Made by a program: the position numbers and the translations under genes
NCBI RefSeq assembly: GCF_039532215.1
Contig: NZ_BAAARN010000001.1
Location: 1,223,941-1,287,940, forward strand
Reading direction: 5' to 3'
Source of the DNA: Pedococcus aerophilus
GTDB lineage: Bacteria; Actinomycetota; Actinomycetes; Actinomycetales; Dermatophilaceae
Length of the DNA: 64,000 bases
Notes under the pieces: generated by a model
Told to the model about the DNA's origin: nothing
Seen by the model: only the letters and a program-made list of their open reading frames with translations
Databases searched by the model: none
Shown here: one piece after another, positions 8,110-17,188 of the stretch
How positions within the stretch are numbered: position 1 is the stretch's first letter
Layout of the letters: each line of letters begins with the position of its first letter

Positions 8110-9663
8110 ATGGAGACCATCCGCCCCCGCGGACTTCCGGTGCGATCGACCCTCGTGGGTGTCGTCGCCACGACCGCCCTCGCCCTCTCCGGCTGCTCCG
8201 GCGGCGACGGCGGCTCCGCGGCCGGGGCCGACGGCCCGCTGGTCTTCGGCATCAGCGCCGACCCGACCCAGACCATCCCGTGGCTGTCGACGTCGACCCA
8301 GTCGCTCCAGGTCCTCGGCCAGATCTACAGCAGCCTGCTCAACACCGACGCGGACCTCCAGCCGGTCGCCGGGCTGAGCAACCTGCCGGAGGTCTCCGCG
8401 GACGGGAAGACCTACACGTTCACCCTCAAGCAGGGCGTGAAGTTCGGCAACGGCTCGGCTCTCGACTCCGAGGACGTCGTCTACACGTTCGAGAAGATCA
8501 TGGACCCGGCGACCAAGGCGACCTCGGCGTCGTACTTCGCCTCGGTCGACTCGGTGGAGGCCCCGGACCCGCAGACGGTCGTGGTGAAGCTCAAGGCCCC
8601 TGACGCGTCGTTCGTCTCGGCGCTGTCCAACGTCAACACCTCGATCGTCCCCTCCGACGTCCCGGTCGACAGCCTCACGACGACCCCCGTGGGCTCCGGC
8701 CCCTACCTGTTCGAGACCCGCACCCCGAACCAGTCGATCACGCTCAAGCGCAACGACGCCTACTACCAGGGCAAGCCCGGCCTGCCCTCGGTGCAGTTCC
8801 GGATCATCGCCGACGAGAAGGCGATGGTCTCCGCGCTGCGCACCGGCGCCGTGGACATGGCCGTCTTCGACAACTCGGTGACCGCCAGGACGGCGACCGG
8901 GGGCAACGTCAAGGTGTCCACGGTCGACCAGCTGAACTTCCACGTGCTCCAGCTCCGTGCCGATGCGCCGGCCCTCAAGGACGTCGACGTGCGCCTGGCC
9001 ATGTCGTGCGCCATCGACCGCAAGCAGGTGCTCGACACCGCGGCCCTGGGCGCCGGCAAGCTCACCGGCCCGATCACCTCGCCGGCGTTCCGCTCCGACC
9101 CCGACGCCCGGCCCTGCCCGACGCGCGACGTCGCCAAGGCCAAGGACCTCCTGGCCAAGGCCGGCAAGTCCGGTGGCTTCACGATCAACATGATCACCTC
9201 GCAGGGCCTCTACTCGACCGCGGTCAACGAGGCCCAGAACATCCAGGCCCAGCTCAAGGACGTCGGCATCACGGTGAAGCTGGAGACGCTGGACTCGGGC
9301 GAGTACGTCCAGCGCTGGCTCGCCGGCGACTTCGACACCGCCATCGCCCTCAACGGCGGCAGCAGCGACCCGAACACGATGTACGCCCGCTACTTCACGT
9401 CCACGGGCTCCTTCAACAAGGTCGCGGGCTACCGCTCCGCCTCGCTCGACTCGCTCTTCGCCGAGGGCAAGGCCACCAGCGACGAGGCCGCTCGCAAGGC
9501 CGTCTACGCCAAGGTGTCGAAGGAGCTCGAGGACAACGCCGTCTGGGTGTGGACCTACACCGGCAACCTCTACATCGCCGCCAACAGCGGGGTGAAGGGG
9601 TTCGAGCCCAAGACGAACGCCGACCTCAGCACGCTGTGGAAGACCACGGTCTCCTCGTCCTGA
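8110..9663 (+). CDS. ABC transporter solute-binding lipoprotein, family 5 (peptide/muropeptide type)
   Basis: 517 residues from the ATG at 8110 with AGGAG seven bases upstream. A lipoprotein signal peptide ends in LALSGC, so Cys would be acylated at about residue 31. The rest is an SBP_bac_5 domain: YSSLLNTDADLQPVAGLS, the TFTLKQGVKFGNG and DVVYTFEKI elements and the later DVRLAMSCAIDRKQV region are all characteristic. It captures its ligand outside the membrane for the two permeases encoded next. The operon context (AnmK and an amidase-like serine hydrolase) suggests cell-wall muropeptides rather than ordinary oligopeptides; that ligand is inferred. Confidence 0.9.
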   Translation: METIRPRGLPVRSTLVGVVATTALALSGCSGGDGGSAAGADGPLVFGISADPTQTIPWLSTSTQSLQVLGQIYSSLLNTDADLQPVAGLSNLPEVSADGKTYTFTLKQGVKFGNGSALDSEDVVYTFEKIMDPATKATSASYFASVDSVEAPDPQTVVVKLKAPDASFVSALSNVNTSIVPSDVPVDSLTTTPVGSGPYLFETRTPNQSITLKRNDAYYQGKPGLPSVQFRIIADEKAMVSALRTGAVDMAVFDNSVTARTATGGNVKVSTVDQLNFHVLQLRADAPALKDVDVRLAMSCAIDRKQVLDTAALGAGKLTGPITSPAFRSDPDARPCPTRDVAKAKDLLAKAGKSGGFTINMITSQGLYSTAVNEAQNIQAQLKDVGITVKLETLDSGEYVQRWLAGDFDTAIALNGGSSDPNTMYARYFTSTGSFNKVAGYRSASLDSLFAEGKATSDEAARKAVYAKVSKELEDNAVWVWTYTGNLYIAANSGVKGFEPKTNADLSTLWKTTVSSS

Positions 9664-9674
9664 CCGCACCCTCC

Positions 9675-10652
9675 ATGACGCTCTTCTCCGCCCTCGCCCG
9701 GCACCCCGTGCTGCGCCGTGTCGTCGAGGCCGTGCTCACCCTGCTCGGGGTCTCGGTCCTCACCTTCACCCTGCTGCGCGTGCTGCCCGGCGACCAGATC
9801 ACCGCGAGCTACGGCATCGAGGCGGGCAGCCTCAGCCCCGAGCAGCTGGCCCAGCTGCGGGACTACTACGGCCTCGACCAGCCGCTCGTCGCGCAGTACT
9901 TCTCCTGGCTCCAGGGGGTGCTCACCGGCAACCTCGGGATCGCCACGAACTCCCGCCAGAGCGTCCTCGACCTGACCACGCAGGCGTTGCCCAACACCAT
10001 CGAGCTGGCCGTCCTGTCGATCCTCGTCGGCCTGCTGCTCGGCGTGCCCGGCGGGTTGCTCGCCGCGAGCCGGCCCGGCGCCACGCGTGACAACGGCACC
10101 CAGCTGGCGAGCCTCCTCGCCCTGTCTCTGCCGACGTTCCTCGTGGCGACCGTCGCGTCGACATGGCTCGCGAACACCTTCGGGTGGAACCCCAACGGAG
10201 AGGAGTTCGCCACTCCTGCAACAGATCTCGGGCGCAATCTCCAGCAGATGCTCCTGCCTGCTTTGGTGCTCGGGGTCAGCATCGCCTCCCCCGTCTTCCA
10301 GACGACGCGGGCGTCGGTCCTCGCCATCCGCGACGAGGACTACATCCGTACGGCGCGCGCCAAGGGCGTGGCCGGCCGTCGCCTCCAGGTGCGGCACGTC
10401 CTGCGCAACGCCCTGATCCCCGTGGTCACCATCGGCGGGCTCCAGTTCGGGTTCCTGCTCGGCGGCGCCCTGGTCATCGAGCAGATCTTCTCGATCCCCG
10501 GCATCGGCCGCCAGGTGCTCCTCGGGCTCAACCAGAAGGAGTATGCCGTCGTGCAGAGCACGGTCCTCGTCATCGCGGTCATGTTCGTGGCCGTCAACCT
10601 CGCGACCGACCTGCTCTACCGGCTCGTCGACCCCAAGGTGCGTGCCGAGTGA
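9675..10652 (+). CDS. ABC transporter permease, DppB/OppB type
   Basis: 325 residues with six predicted membrane helices. VVEAVLTLLGVSVLTFTLLRVLPGD at the N-terminus is the DppB signature, so only its core LTFTLLRVLPGD is cited as diagnostic. The EAA loop contains DYIRTARAKGVAGRRLQVRH followed by a helix-rich C-terminus (GIGRQVLLGLNQKEY). The ATG at 9675 is 12 nt after the preceding stop and has no strong ribosome site, so translation may be coupled to the solute-binding protein. It forms the membrane channel with the DppC-type subunit that follows by a 4-nt GTGA overlap. Confidence 0.9.
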   Translation: MTLFSALARHPVLRRVVEAVLTLLGVSVLTFTLLRVLPGDQITASYGIEAGSLSPEQLAQLRDYYGLDQPLVAQYFSWLQGVLTGNLGIATNSRQSVLDLTTQALPNTIELAVLSILVGLLLGVPGGLLAASRPGATRDNGTQLASLLALSLPTFLVATVASTWLANTFGWNPNGEEFATPATDLGRNLQQMLLPALVLGVSIASPVFQTTRASVLAIRDEDYIRTARAKGVAGRRLQVRHVLRNALIPVVTIGGLQFGFLLGGALVIEQIFSIPGIGRQVLLGLNQKEYAVVQSTVLVIAVMFVAVNLATDLLYRLVDPKVRAE

Positions 10653-11530
10653 GTGCCGAGACCACCGTCGCCGTCCCCGTCCGCACCTCGCGACGCACGG
10701 AGGTGCTGGGGGCCTTCGCACGCCCCACCGCAGTCGTCGGGCTCGTCCTCACCGCCGCCGTGGTCCTGCTGGCCCTGGCCGGGCTGCTCGGGCTGACGCC
10801 GTACGACCCGGCGAGGCAGGACGTCATCTCCTCCCTGCAGGGCCCGTCCGGCGCCCACTGGTTCGGCACGGACCAGTTCGGCCGCGACATCTTCTCCAGG
10901 GTCGCCTCGGGCCTAGCCAACTCGCTGCGCATCGCCATCGTCTCCGTGGGCGCAGCCGGTCTCGTCGGGATCCTGCTGGGCGTCCTCGCCGGCTACTACG
11001 GCGGCCTGCTGGACCGGGTCGTCGGCGTCATCACCAACGTGCTCTTCGCGTTCCCCTCACTGCTGCTCGCCCTCGCACTGGCGGCGACGCTCGAACGCAG
11101 CTGGGTGACGGTGAGCCTGGCGATCGGCGCGGTCTACATGCCGATCTTCGCCAGGGTCGCGCGGGGGCCGGTGCTGACCCTGCGCTCGGTCGAGTACGTC
11201 ACGGCCTCGACGGCGATCGGTCGGTCCCGCCTGTCGACGCTGTTCGCGCACGTCGTGCCGAACATGCGGGGCATCCTCGTCGTCCAGGTCACCCTCTCAC
11301 TGTCGTGGTCGATCCTCACCGAGGCGGCCCTGAGCTTCCTCGGGTTCGGCACACCGCCACCCGCCGCGTCCCTGGGGGGCATGGTGTTCGACGCCCAGAC
11401 GCTGTCGACGATCGCCCCGTGGATGCTCGCCTTCCCGGGTGCAGCCCTGGTGGTGTTCGTCGTCGGCCTCAACCTCGTCGGTGACAGCCTGCGCGCCGCC
11501 CTCGACCCGCGCAGCAGGGGTGGACGATGA
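10649..11530 (+). CDS. ABC transporter permease, DppC/OppC type
   Basis: 293 residues from the GTG at 10649, overlapping the DppB-type stop as GTGA. The sequence HWFGTDQFGRDIFSRV near residue 65 is the hallmark of DppC/OppC, and the EAA loop reads EYVTASTAIGRSRLSTLFAH. Five to six membrane helices are visible. A longer in-frame extension upstream is antisense-like overlap with the preceding gene and is rejected. Stop and next start overlap as ATGA (11527-11530), so the permease and the kinase are translationally coupled. Confidence 0.9.
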   Translation: MSAETTVAVPVRTSRRTEVLGAFARPTAVVGLVLTAAVVLLALAGLLGLTPYDPARQDVISSLQGPSGAHWFGTDQFGRDIFSRVASGLANSLRIAIVSVGAAGLVGILLGVLAGYYGGLLDRVVGVITNVLFAFPSLLLALALAATLERSWVTVSLAIGAVYMPIFARVARGPVLTLRSVEYVTASTAIGRSRLSTLFAHVVPNMRGILVVQVTLSLSWSILTEAALSFLGFGTPPPAASLGGMVFDAQTLSTIAPWMLAFPGAALVVFVVGLNLVGDSLRAALDPRSRGGR

Positions 11531-12732
11531 AGGTCCTCGGCATGATCTCCGGAACCTCCCACGACGGCATCGACGTGGCGGTGTGCGACTTCCGGGTCGA
11601 CGGCGAGACGCTCGTCGGTCGGGTCGAGCACGCCGGCTCCACGGCGTACAGCCCACAGCTGCGGGCCGCGTTGGTGGCCGCCCTGCCTCCGTCGCCGACG
11701 TCGGCGGACGCCCTGACACGCCTGGACACCCTGATCGGCCGCGAGTTCGCGGCCGCTGCGGTGGCCGCCCTGCACGAGCACCAAGCCCTCGGGCTCGGTC
11801 CGGTGGACGCCGTCTGCTCGCACGGACAGACGGTCTTCCACTGGGTCGAGGGCGGCACCGCCGAGGGGACCCTCCAGCTCGGCCAGCCCGGCTGGATCGC
11901 CGAGGCCGTCGGGCTGCCGATCGTCAGCGACGTGCGCACCGCCGATGTCGTCGCCGGCGGACAGGGCGCCCCACTCGTACCCGTCCTCGACACCCTCGTG
12001 CTGGAACCGCTTGTCGCACAGGGACGGACCGTGGCCGCCCTCAACCTCGGGGGCATCTCGAACGTCACCGTCTGCGCGCCCGGAGCCGACCCCGTGGCCT
12101 GGGACATCGGTACGGCGAACGCCCTCATCGACGCCGTGGTGGCGGCCGACCCGTCGACCCCGCTGGCCTACGACCGCGACGGGTCGATCGCCCGTTCCGG
12201 CACGGTCGTCCCGGGGCTGCTCGAGGTCCTGCTCGACGAGCCCTACTACCGCGCCCCGGCACCCAAGAGCACCGGCAAGGAGCTCTTCCACGCCGCCTAC
12301 GTCGACGACGCGGTGGCGCGGCACGGCTCGGCCGTCGCCCTCCCCGACCTCGTGGCCACCCTGGTCGAGCTCGCGGCACGGACCGTCGCGGACGCGCTGG
12401 CCGACCACGAGGTCGACGAGGTGTTCCTGTCCGGTGGAGGGGTGCGCAACCCCGCCCTCGTCGACGCGCTCGCGGCGGCAGCCCCGGGAGTGCGGTTCTC
12501 GACCATTGCCGACCTCGGCCTCGACCCGGACGCCAAGGAGGCCGTGGCCTTCGCCCTCATCGGGTGGGCCACCATGCACGGCATCGCCGGCAACGTGCCG
12601 ACGTGCACCGGGGCGAGCGGCCCCCGGGTGCTCGGTCGCGTCACCCCTGCGCCTGCTGGCGGAGGGGCGCTGCCGGTATCCGGCGGGGTCACCCCACGCA
12701 GACTGGTCCTGGAGGACGTGGTGCGCCCGTGA
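11527..12732 (+). CDS. anmK: Anhydro-N-acetylmuramic acid kinase
   Basis: 401 residues. AnmK opens 1,6-anhydro-N-acetylmuramic acid and phosphorylates it to MurNAc-6-phosphate in cell-wall recycling. The ATP-binding start GMISGTSHDGIDVAV (residues 5-19) is diagnostic; other family blocks are SHGQTVFHW, NLGGISNVT, DIGTANALIDAVV and VFLSGGGVRNP. The ATG overlaps the permease stop by ATGA, and the stop overlaps the next GTG by GTGA. Its embedding between the transporter subunits is the main evidence that this ABC system imports cell-wall fragments. The etherase MurQ, needed for the next step, is not in the window. Confidence 0.92.
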   Translation: MKVLGMISGTSHDGIDVAVCDFRVDGETLVGRVEHAGSTAYSPQLRAALVAALPPSPTSADALTRLDTLIGREFAAAAVAALHEHQALGLGPVDAVCSHGQTVFHWVEGGTAEGTLQLGQPGWIAEAVGLPIVSDVRTADVVAGGQGAPLVPVLDTLVLEPLVAQGRTVAALNLGGISNVTVCAPGADPVAWDIGTANALIDAVVAADPSTPLAYDRDGSIARSGTVVPGLLEVLLDEPYYRAPAPKSTGKELFHAAYVDDAVARHGSAVALPDLVATLVELAARTVADALADHEVDEVFLSGGGVRNPALVDALAAAAPGVRFSTIADLGLDPDAKEAVAFALIGWATMHGIAGNVPTCTGASGPRVLGRVTPAPAGGGALPVSGGVTPRRLVLEDVVRP

Positions 12733-13946
12733 CCACACCACCTGCGGCGCGCCGCGCCGGGCAGGAGCTCCGGGGCGTCGAGGAAGCCGCTCGGTCCCTG
12801 CTCGACCTCGGCAGACCGGGGGCGCAGCCGGCCGGGGCCGTCGTCGGCGTCCTCCTCGACGGCGTGGAGTCGGTGGCGGCCGAAGGATTGGCCGTCCTCG
12901 GTGACGGCAGGGCGCAGCGGCCGATGACCGTCGACACCCTGATCGACCTCGCCTCGGTCACCAAGGTCGCCTCCACGACGGCCCTCACGATGCGACTCGT
13001 GGCCGACGACGTCCTGCGGCTCGACGAGCCGGTCGCCACGTACCTGCCGACCTTCGCCGGGATCGGGTCGGGGGTCGGGGTCGGAGGACGTCACCGCGCG
13101 GCGGTGACGGTCCGGGACCTGGTGCAGCACACCTCCGGGTTGCCGCCGTGGCTGCCGTTGTACTGCCGCACCACCGACCGCGGCGAAGCCCTGGCCATCG
13201 CTGCTCAGACGCCCCTCGCCCGCGACCCGGGGACCGCCTGCACGTACTCCGACCTCGGGATGATCGTCCTGGGTGCGGTGCTCGAGGCCGTCACCGGACT
13301 GCGCCAGGACGCCGCGCTCGCGCGCCTGGTCCTCGAGCCGCTGGGACTGGGCCACACCGCATACGGCCCGGTCCCGGCCGACCAGGCCGCGGCCTCGGCG
13401 GACAGCGACGTGGTGGAGCACACCATGGTCGCCACCGGCGACCCCTACCCCACCCCGCACCAGGTCCACGACTTCGACGGCTGGCGGGACGCCCCCGTCG
13501 TCGGCGCAGCCAATGACGGCAACGCAGCCCACGCCCTGGCTGGTGTCGCCGGCCATGCGGGGTTGTTCGCGACGATCCCCGACCTCCTCACCCTCGCCCG
13601 TTCCCTCGTCGACCCCGAGGTCGTGCCCGAAGGCGTGATCCGAGAGTTCACGAGACCGCAGCGGCTTGCGTCCGACCGGTCACTCGGGTTCGCGCTGATG
13701 ACGGCAACCGTTGCAGGAGAGCGAGTTCCGCTCGCCGTCCACGTCGGGTTCACCGGGACCTGGCTCGGGGTGGCACTCGACCGCGACCTCGTCGTGGCCG
13801 CCGCGGCCACGCGGTTGCACGGCACCACCGGCTCGATCCGACGACCGGGCACGAGCCGAGACCACCTCGTCACCACGACCGAGATCGCAGCGACCGCGCT
13901 CGACCACCTCGACCTCGCCCGGCAGGAACGGACAGGAGCACGATGA
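12729..13946 (+). CDS. Serine hydrolase of the class C beta-lactamase family (AmiE/YbbE-like)
   Basis: 405 residues from the GTG at 12729 (GTGA overlap with anmK). The nucleophile motif SxxK is SVTK in DLASVTKVAST, the second motif is YSD in CTYSDLG, and HVGFTGT fits the HxGxTG third motif. HTSGLP is also typical. There is no signal peptide, so the enzyme should be cytoplasmic. Bacillus subtilis has a related enzyme, AmiE (YbbE), inside its MurNAc-peptide recycling operon, which cleaves the peptide from N-acetylmuramic acid; the same role fits here but is inferred. Its stop overlaps the ATPase start by ATGA. Confidence 0.85.
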   Translation: MTTPPAARRAGQELRGVEEAARSLLDLGRPGAQPAGAVVGVLLDGVESVAAEGLAVLGDGRAQRPMTVDTLIDLASVTKVASTTALTMRLVADDVLRLDEPVATYLPTFAGIGSGVGVGGRHRAAVTVRDLVQHTSGLPPWLPLYCRTTDRGEALAIAAQTPLARDPGTACTYSDLGMIVLGAVLEAVTGLRQDAALARLVLEPLGLGHTAYGPVPADQAAASADSDVVEHTMVATGDPYPTPHQVHDFDGWRDAPVVGAANDGNAAHALAGVAGHAGLFATIPDLLTLARSLVDPEVVPEGVIREFTRPQRLASDRSLGFALMTATVAGERVPLAVHVGFTGTWLGVALDRDLVVAAAATRLHGTTGSIRRPGTSRDHLVTTTEIAATALDHLDLARQERTGAR

Positions 13947-15679
13947 GCAGGTCCACCACCGCCCACGCCTCAGGGAGCTCGGCGGGAAGCCCCGCAGGCA
14001 CCCCTGCACCACTGCTCGCCGTCCGTGACCTCACGGTCAGCTTCACCACCCCCCGCGGGCCGGTCAGGGCGGTCAAGGGAGTCAGCCTCCGCCTCGACCG
14101 TGGTGAGACGGTCGCCGTCGTCGGCGAGTCCGGGTCGGGCAAGTCGACGCTCGCCTCGTCGATCAACCGGTTGCTCGCCCGCAACGGCCACATCGAGTCG
14201 GGGAGCATCCGCCTCGACGGCACCGAGCTCACCGAGCTGGGCGAGAAGGCGATGACCGGCATCCGCGGGAGCCGCATCGGCACGGTGCCGCAGGACCCGA
14301 TGACCAACCTCAACCCGGTGATGCGGGTGGGCGCCCAGATCGTCGAGGCCCTCGAGGTGCACGGTCGCGCCACCGGGAGGGCCGCCGACGACCAGGCGGT
14401 CGACCTCCTGCGTCGTGCCGGCATCGAGGACGCCGGCGCGCGGGCCCAGCAGTACCCCCACGAGTTCTCCGGCGGCATGCGGCAGCGCGTCCTCATCGCG
14501 ATGGCGCTGGCCTGTCGACCGCAGCTCCTCGTCGCCGACGAACCCACCTCGGCTCTCGACGTCACGGTGCAACGCCTCGTCCTCGACCAGATGGCCGAGC
14601 TGGCCGCGGAGGTGGGGTCGGCCGTCCTGCTCATCACCCACGACCTGGCCCTCGCCGCGGAGCGCGCCGACCGGGTCGTCGTGATGTACCGCGGCGAGGT
14701 CGTCGAGCAGGGACCCTCTGCGCAGGTGATCGACGCGCCGCGCCACGAGTACACCCGGGCCCTGCTGGCGGCCGCCCCGAGCCTCGCCACCCCGAAGATC
14801 ACCCGCACGGACGACGCCCCCGAGATCGACTCGCAGAGGGACGTCGCCACGAGGCCAGCCACCTCCGACGCCGTCACTGGTGCCGGACCCGGTCGTGAGG
14901 TGCTGCTGTCTCTTCGCGGCGTCGAGCGCCGCTACCGGCTCCGAGGTCGGCGCGAGCCCCTCGTCGCCGTCGACGGCGTGGACCTCGAGGTCCGGCGAGG
15001 GCGCACCGTCGCGATCGTCGGCGAGTCCGGCTCCGGCAAGTCGACCGCGGCACGGCTGGCGCTGCGGCTGGAGACCCCGGACGCGGGGGTGGCGAGCTAC
15101 CGCGGCGTCGACCTGTCGACGCTGGGACGCAAGGAGCTCAAGGGATTCCGCCGCCAGGTGCAGCCGGTGTTCCAGAACCCGTACGCGTCGCTCGACCCGA
15201 GGTGGCCCGTCGCCGACGTCGTCGCCGAACCCCTGCGGGTGCACCGCATCGGCGACCGGCGCTCCCGCACCGAGGCCGTGCACGACCTCCTCGACAAGGT
15301 CGCCCTCCCCCGCAGCATCGCGGACCGGTACCCTCATGAGCTCTCCGGCGGTCAACGCCAACGCGTCGCCATCGCCCGAGCCCTGGCCCTGGACCCTGAG
15401 CTCGTCGTCATGGACGAGGCGGTCAGCGCCCTCGACGTGCTCGTGCAGGAACAGGTCCTCGAGCTGATGGTGCAGCTCCAGCGCGACCTCGACCTCGCCT
15501 ACCTCTTCATCAGCCACGACCTGGCCGTCGTGCGGCTGGTGGCCCACGAGGTGTACGTCATGCAGCGGGGCAGGGTCGTCGAGCACGGCGACCCCGTCTC
15601 GATCTTCGACCACCCGGAACAGGAGTACACCCAACGGCTGGTGGCCGCGGTACCCGGTCGGCGCCGGGTGCCCCGCTGA
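13943..15679 (+). CDS. Fused two-domain ABC transporter ATPase (DppD-DppF type)
   Basis: 578 residues containing two complete ABC ATPase domains where many bacteria have two proteins. Domain 1 (about residues 28-275) has Walker A GESGSGKST, signature EFSGGMRQR and Walker B LLVADEPTSALD. Domain 2 (about 315-570) has a second GESGSGKST, signature LSGGQRQR and LVVMDEAVSALD. Each ends with the oligopeptide-transporter extension (EYTRALLAA and EYTQRLVAA). It would power import through the DppB/DppC-type permeases. It is the last gene of the operon; the 168 nt that follow hold no clear terminator. Confidence 0.92.
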   Translation: MSRSTTAHASGSSAGSPAGTPAPLLAVRDLTVSFTTPRGPVRAVKGVSLRLDRGETVAVVGESGSGKSTLASSINRLLARNGHIESGSIRLDGTELTELGEKAMTGIRGSRIGTVPQDPMTNLNPVMRVGAQIVEALEVHGRATGRAADDQAVDLLRRAGIEDAGARAQQYPHEFSGGMRQRVLIAMALACRPQLLVADEPTSALDVTVQRLVLDQMAELAAEVGSAVLLITHDLALAAERADRVVVMYRGEVVEQGPSAQVIDAPRHEYTRALLAAAPSLATPKITRTDDAPEIDSQRDVATRPATSDAVTGAGPGREVLLSLRGVERRYRLRGRREPLVAVDGVDLEVRRGRTVAIVGESGSGKSTAARLALRLETPDAGVASYRGVDLSTLGRKELKGFRRQVQPVFQNPYASLDPRWPVADVVAEPLRVHRIGDRRSRTEAVHDLLDKVALPRSIADRYPHELSGGQRQRVAIARALALDPELVVMDEAVSALDVLVQEQVLELMVQLQRDLDLAYLFISHDLAVVRLVAHEVYVMQRGRVVEHGDPVSIFDHPEQEYTQRLVAAVPGRRRVPR

Positions 15680-15847
15680 TGGCGGCCCCATGGCCGGCGC
15701 ACCCCCGACAGGCACCCGGCCGGCACGCGCAGCAGACCTGACGGCGGCTGCATACCGGGACGATCAGCCACGATCGTGGCGCGGGAGCCGCACCCACCCG
15801 CCTGCTGTGGTACATCTGTCAGACCATTCCTCGAGGCGAGAGACCCG

Positions 15848-16651
15848 ATGAGCACTGTCACGCCCAGCTCCTCCGTCGACGACCCGATCAGCATGGACGT
15901 GCCCGCCGATGTCGTCGAGGACGTCCTCGAGGGCTCGCTCGAGGACAAGGCGGTCAACCCCCCACCGGAACCGGAGGCTGCGGCGACCGGGGCGGCGGTC
16001 TGGGACCCGCTCAACGCCCTCACCGCAGGCACCGCCGAGCCTGCCGCCCGCTTCCGCTACGACGTGCGGTCCGGGGACTGGTGGTGGTCGCCGGGGATGT
16101 TCGACCTGCACGGCCTCACCGAGGGTGACGTCGAACCCAGCACCGAGCTGCTGATGTCCCACAAGCACCCCGAGGACCTGGCAGCGACGGAGCAGACCCT
16201 GCGCAGCGTCCTCGCGTCGGGCGAGCCGTTCTGCTGCCGCCACCGCGTGGTCGACACCCACGGTCGGGTGCGCGAGGTGCTGTCCGTCGGCGAGGCGGTC
16301 TGCGACGCCGACGGTCGGATCACCACGGTCCAGGGGTACTTCGTCGACCTCACGGCGGCCTTCAGCGCCGCGACCGAGCGCGCGAGCGCCACGGCACGCG
16401 CCATCGAGCAGCGTCGCCCCGCGGTGGACCCCACGATCGAGCAGGCCAAAGGGGTGCTCATCGCGGCGTTCCGCCTCAGCCCCGACGCCGCCCTCGAGCT
16501 CCTGACGTGGCGCTCGGAGGAGATCCGCGTCGACCTGTCCGTGGTGTCCCGCGGCCTCGTCGCCGAGTTCCACTCGCTGCAGGACGACAACCTGAGCGCG
16601 GCCCGGCGCGCCTGCGCCCACCTCGGGTTGATGGCGCTCGACGAGGACTAG
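15848..16651 (+). CDS. PAS-ANTAR domain transcription antitermination regulator
   Basis: 267 residues from the ATG at 15848. An acidic low-complexity stretch leads into a PAS_3-fold domain (about residues 65-175; the WWWSPGMFDLHGL and HPEDLAATEQTL blocks are typical). A C-terminal ANTAR domain (about 190-250) has the helical pattern AIEQRRPAVDPTIEQAKGVL. ANTAR domains bind paired RNA hairpins and prevent termination, here presumably controlled by a ligand of the PAS domain. No target hairpin pair was identified nearby. It stands alone between the muropeptide operon and the convergent copper-type cluster. Confidence 0.85.
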   Translation: MSTVTPSSSVDDPISMDVPADVVEDVLEGSLEDKAVNPPPEPEAAATGAAVWDPLNALTAGTAEPAARFRYDVRSGDWWWSPGMFDLHGLTEGDVEPSTELLMSHKHPEDLAATEQTLRSVLASGEPFCCRHRVVDTHGRVREVLSVGEAVCDADGRITTVQGYFVDLTAAFSAATERASATARAIEQRRPAVDPTIEQAKGVLIAAFRLSPDAALELLTWRSEEIRVDLSVVSRGLVAEFHSLQDDNLSAARRACAHLGLMALDED

Positions 16652-16672
16652 CCGGCTGATCGGTTCCGCGGC

Positions 16673-17188
16673 TCAACGCACCTGCACCTTGAGCAGCCGC
16701 AGGGCCGGGTGGTGGGTCTCCACCTCGTACGTCCCGGGCTGGTCGGTGACGAGGTCGAGCGTCGCCGGCTCACCGGCGACGAGCTCGGCCTCCTTCTCGA
16801 AGCCGTGGGCGTGCAGCTCGTCGTCGTGGTCGCTGGTCACCGTGAGCCGCAAGGTCTGACCCACCCCGAGCTCGACGACGGACGGGCCCGGGTCGATCTT
16901 CTTACCGGTCACCGTGACCGAGAGCTGCTTGGCTCCTGCCGGCAGTCCGTCCGCCGCGGCTGTCGTGGGAGCCGTCGTGGGCGCCTGCGGCACCTCCGTG
17001 GCCGAGGGGCTCGTCGAGGGGCCGGCGGCCCCACCGGTCGCCGCCGTGGCGGCGGGCGCGGCGGGCGCGGCGGGCGCGGCGGGCTCTGTGGCCGAGGAGC
17101 AGCCGGCTAGCGCCAGTGCCGCGACGGCGGTGACGACTCCCCGGCGCAAGAGGGCGGAACGGTGGGTGTGCAGCATGGTTCGGGTCAT
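16673..17188 (-). CDS. Cupredoxin-like lipoprotein
   Basis: 171 residues from the ATG at 17188, which overlaps the CopC-type stop by ATGA. A lipoprotein signal ends in LALAGC (Cys near residue 29), followed by an Ala/Pro/Thr-rich linker of about 50 residues and a compact C-terminal beta domain of about 90. That domain has a His cluster (SDHDDELHAHGFEKE) and ends ETHHPALRLLKVQVR, like cupredoxin-fold proteins, but I cannot map a complete type 1 copper site. It is the third gene of an overlapping set with YcnI and CopC, so an envelope copper-handling role is likely. Confidence 0.75.
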   Translation of the reverse strand: MTRTMLHTHRSALLRRGVVTAVAALALAGCSSATEPAAPAAPAAPAATAATGGAAGPSTSPSATEVPQAPTTAPTTAAADGLPAGAKQLSVTVTGKKIDPGPSVVELGVGQTLRLTVTSDHDDELHAHGFEKEAELVAGEPATLDLVTDQPGTYEVETHHPALRLLKVQVR

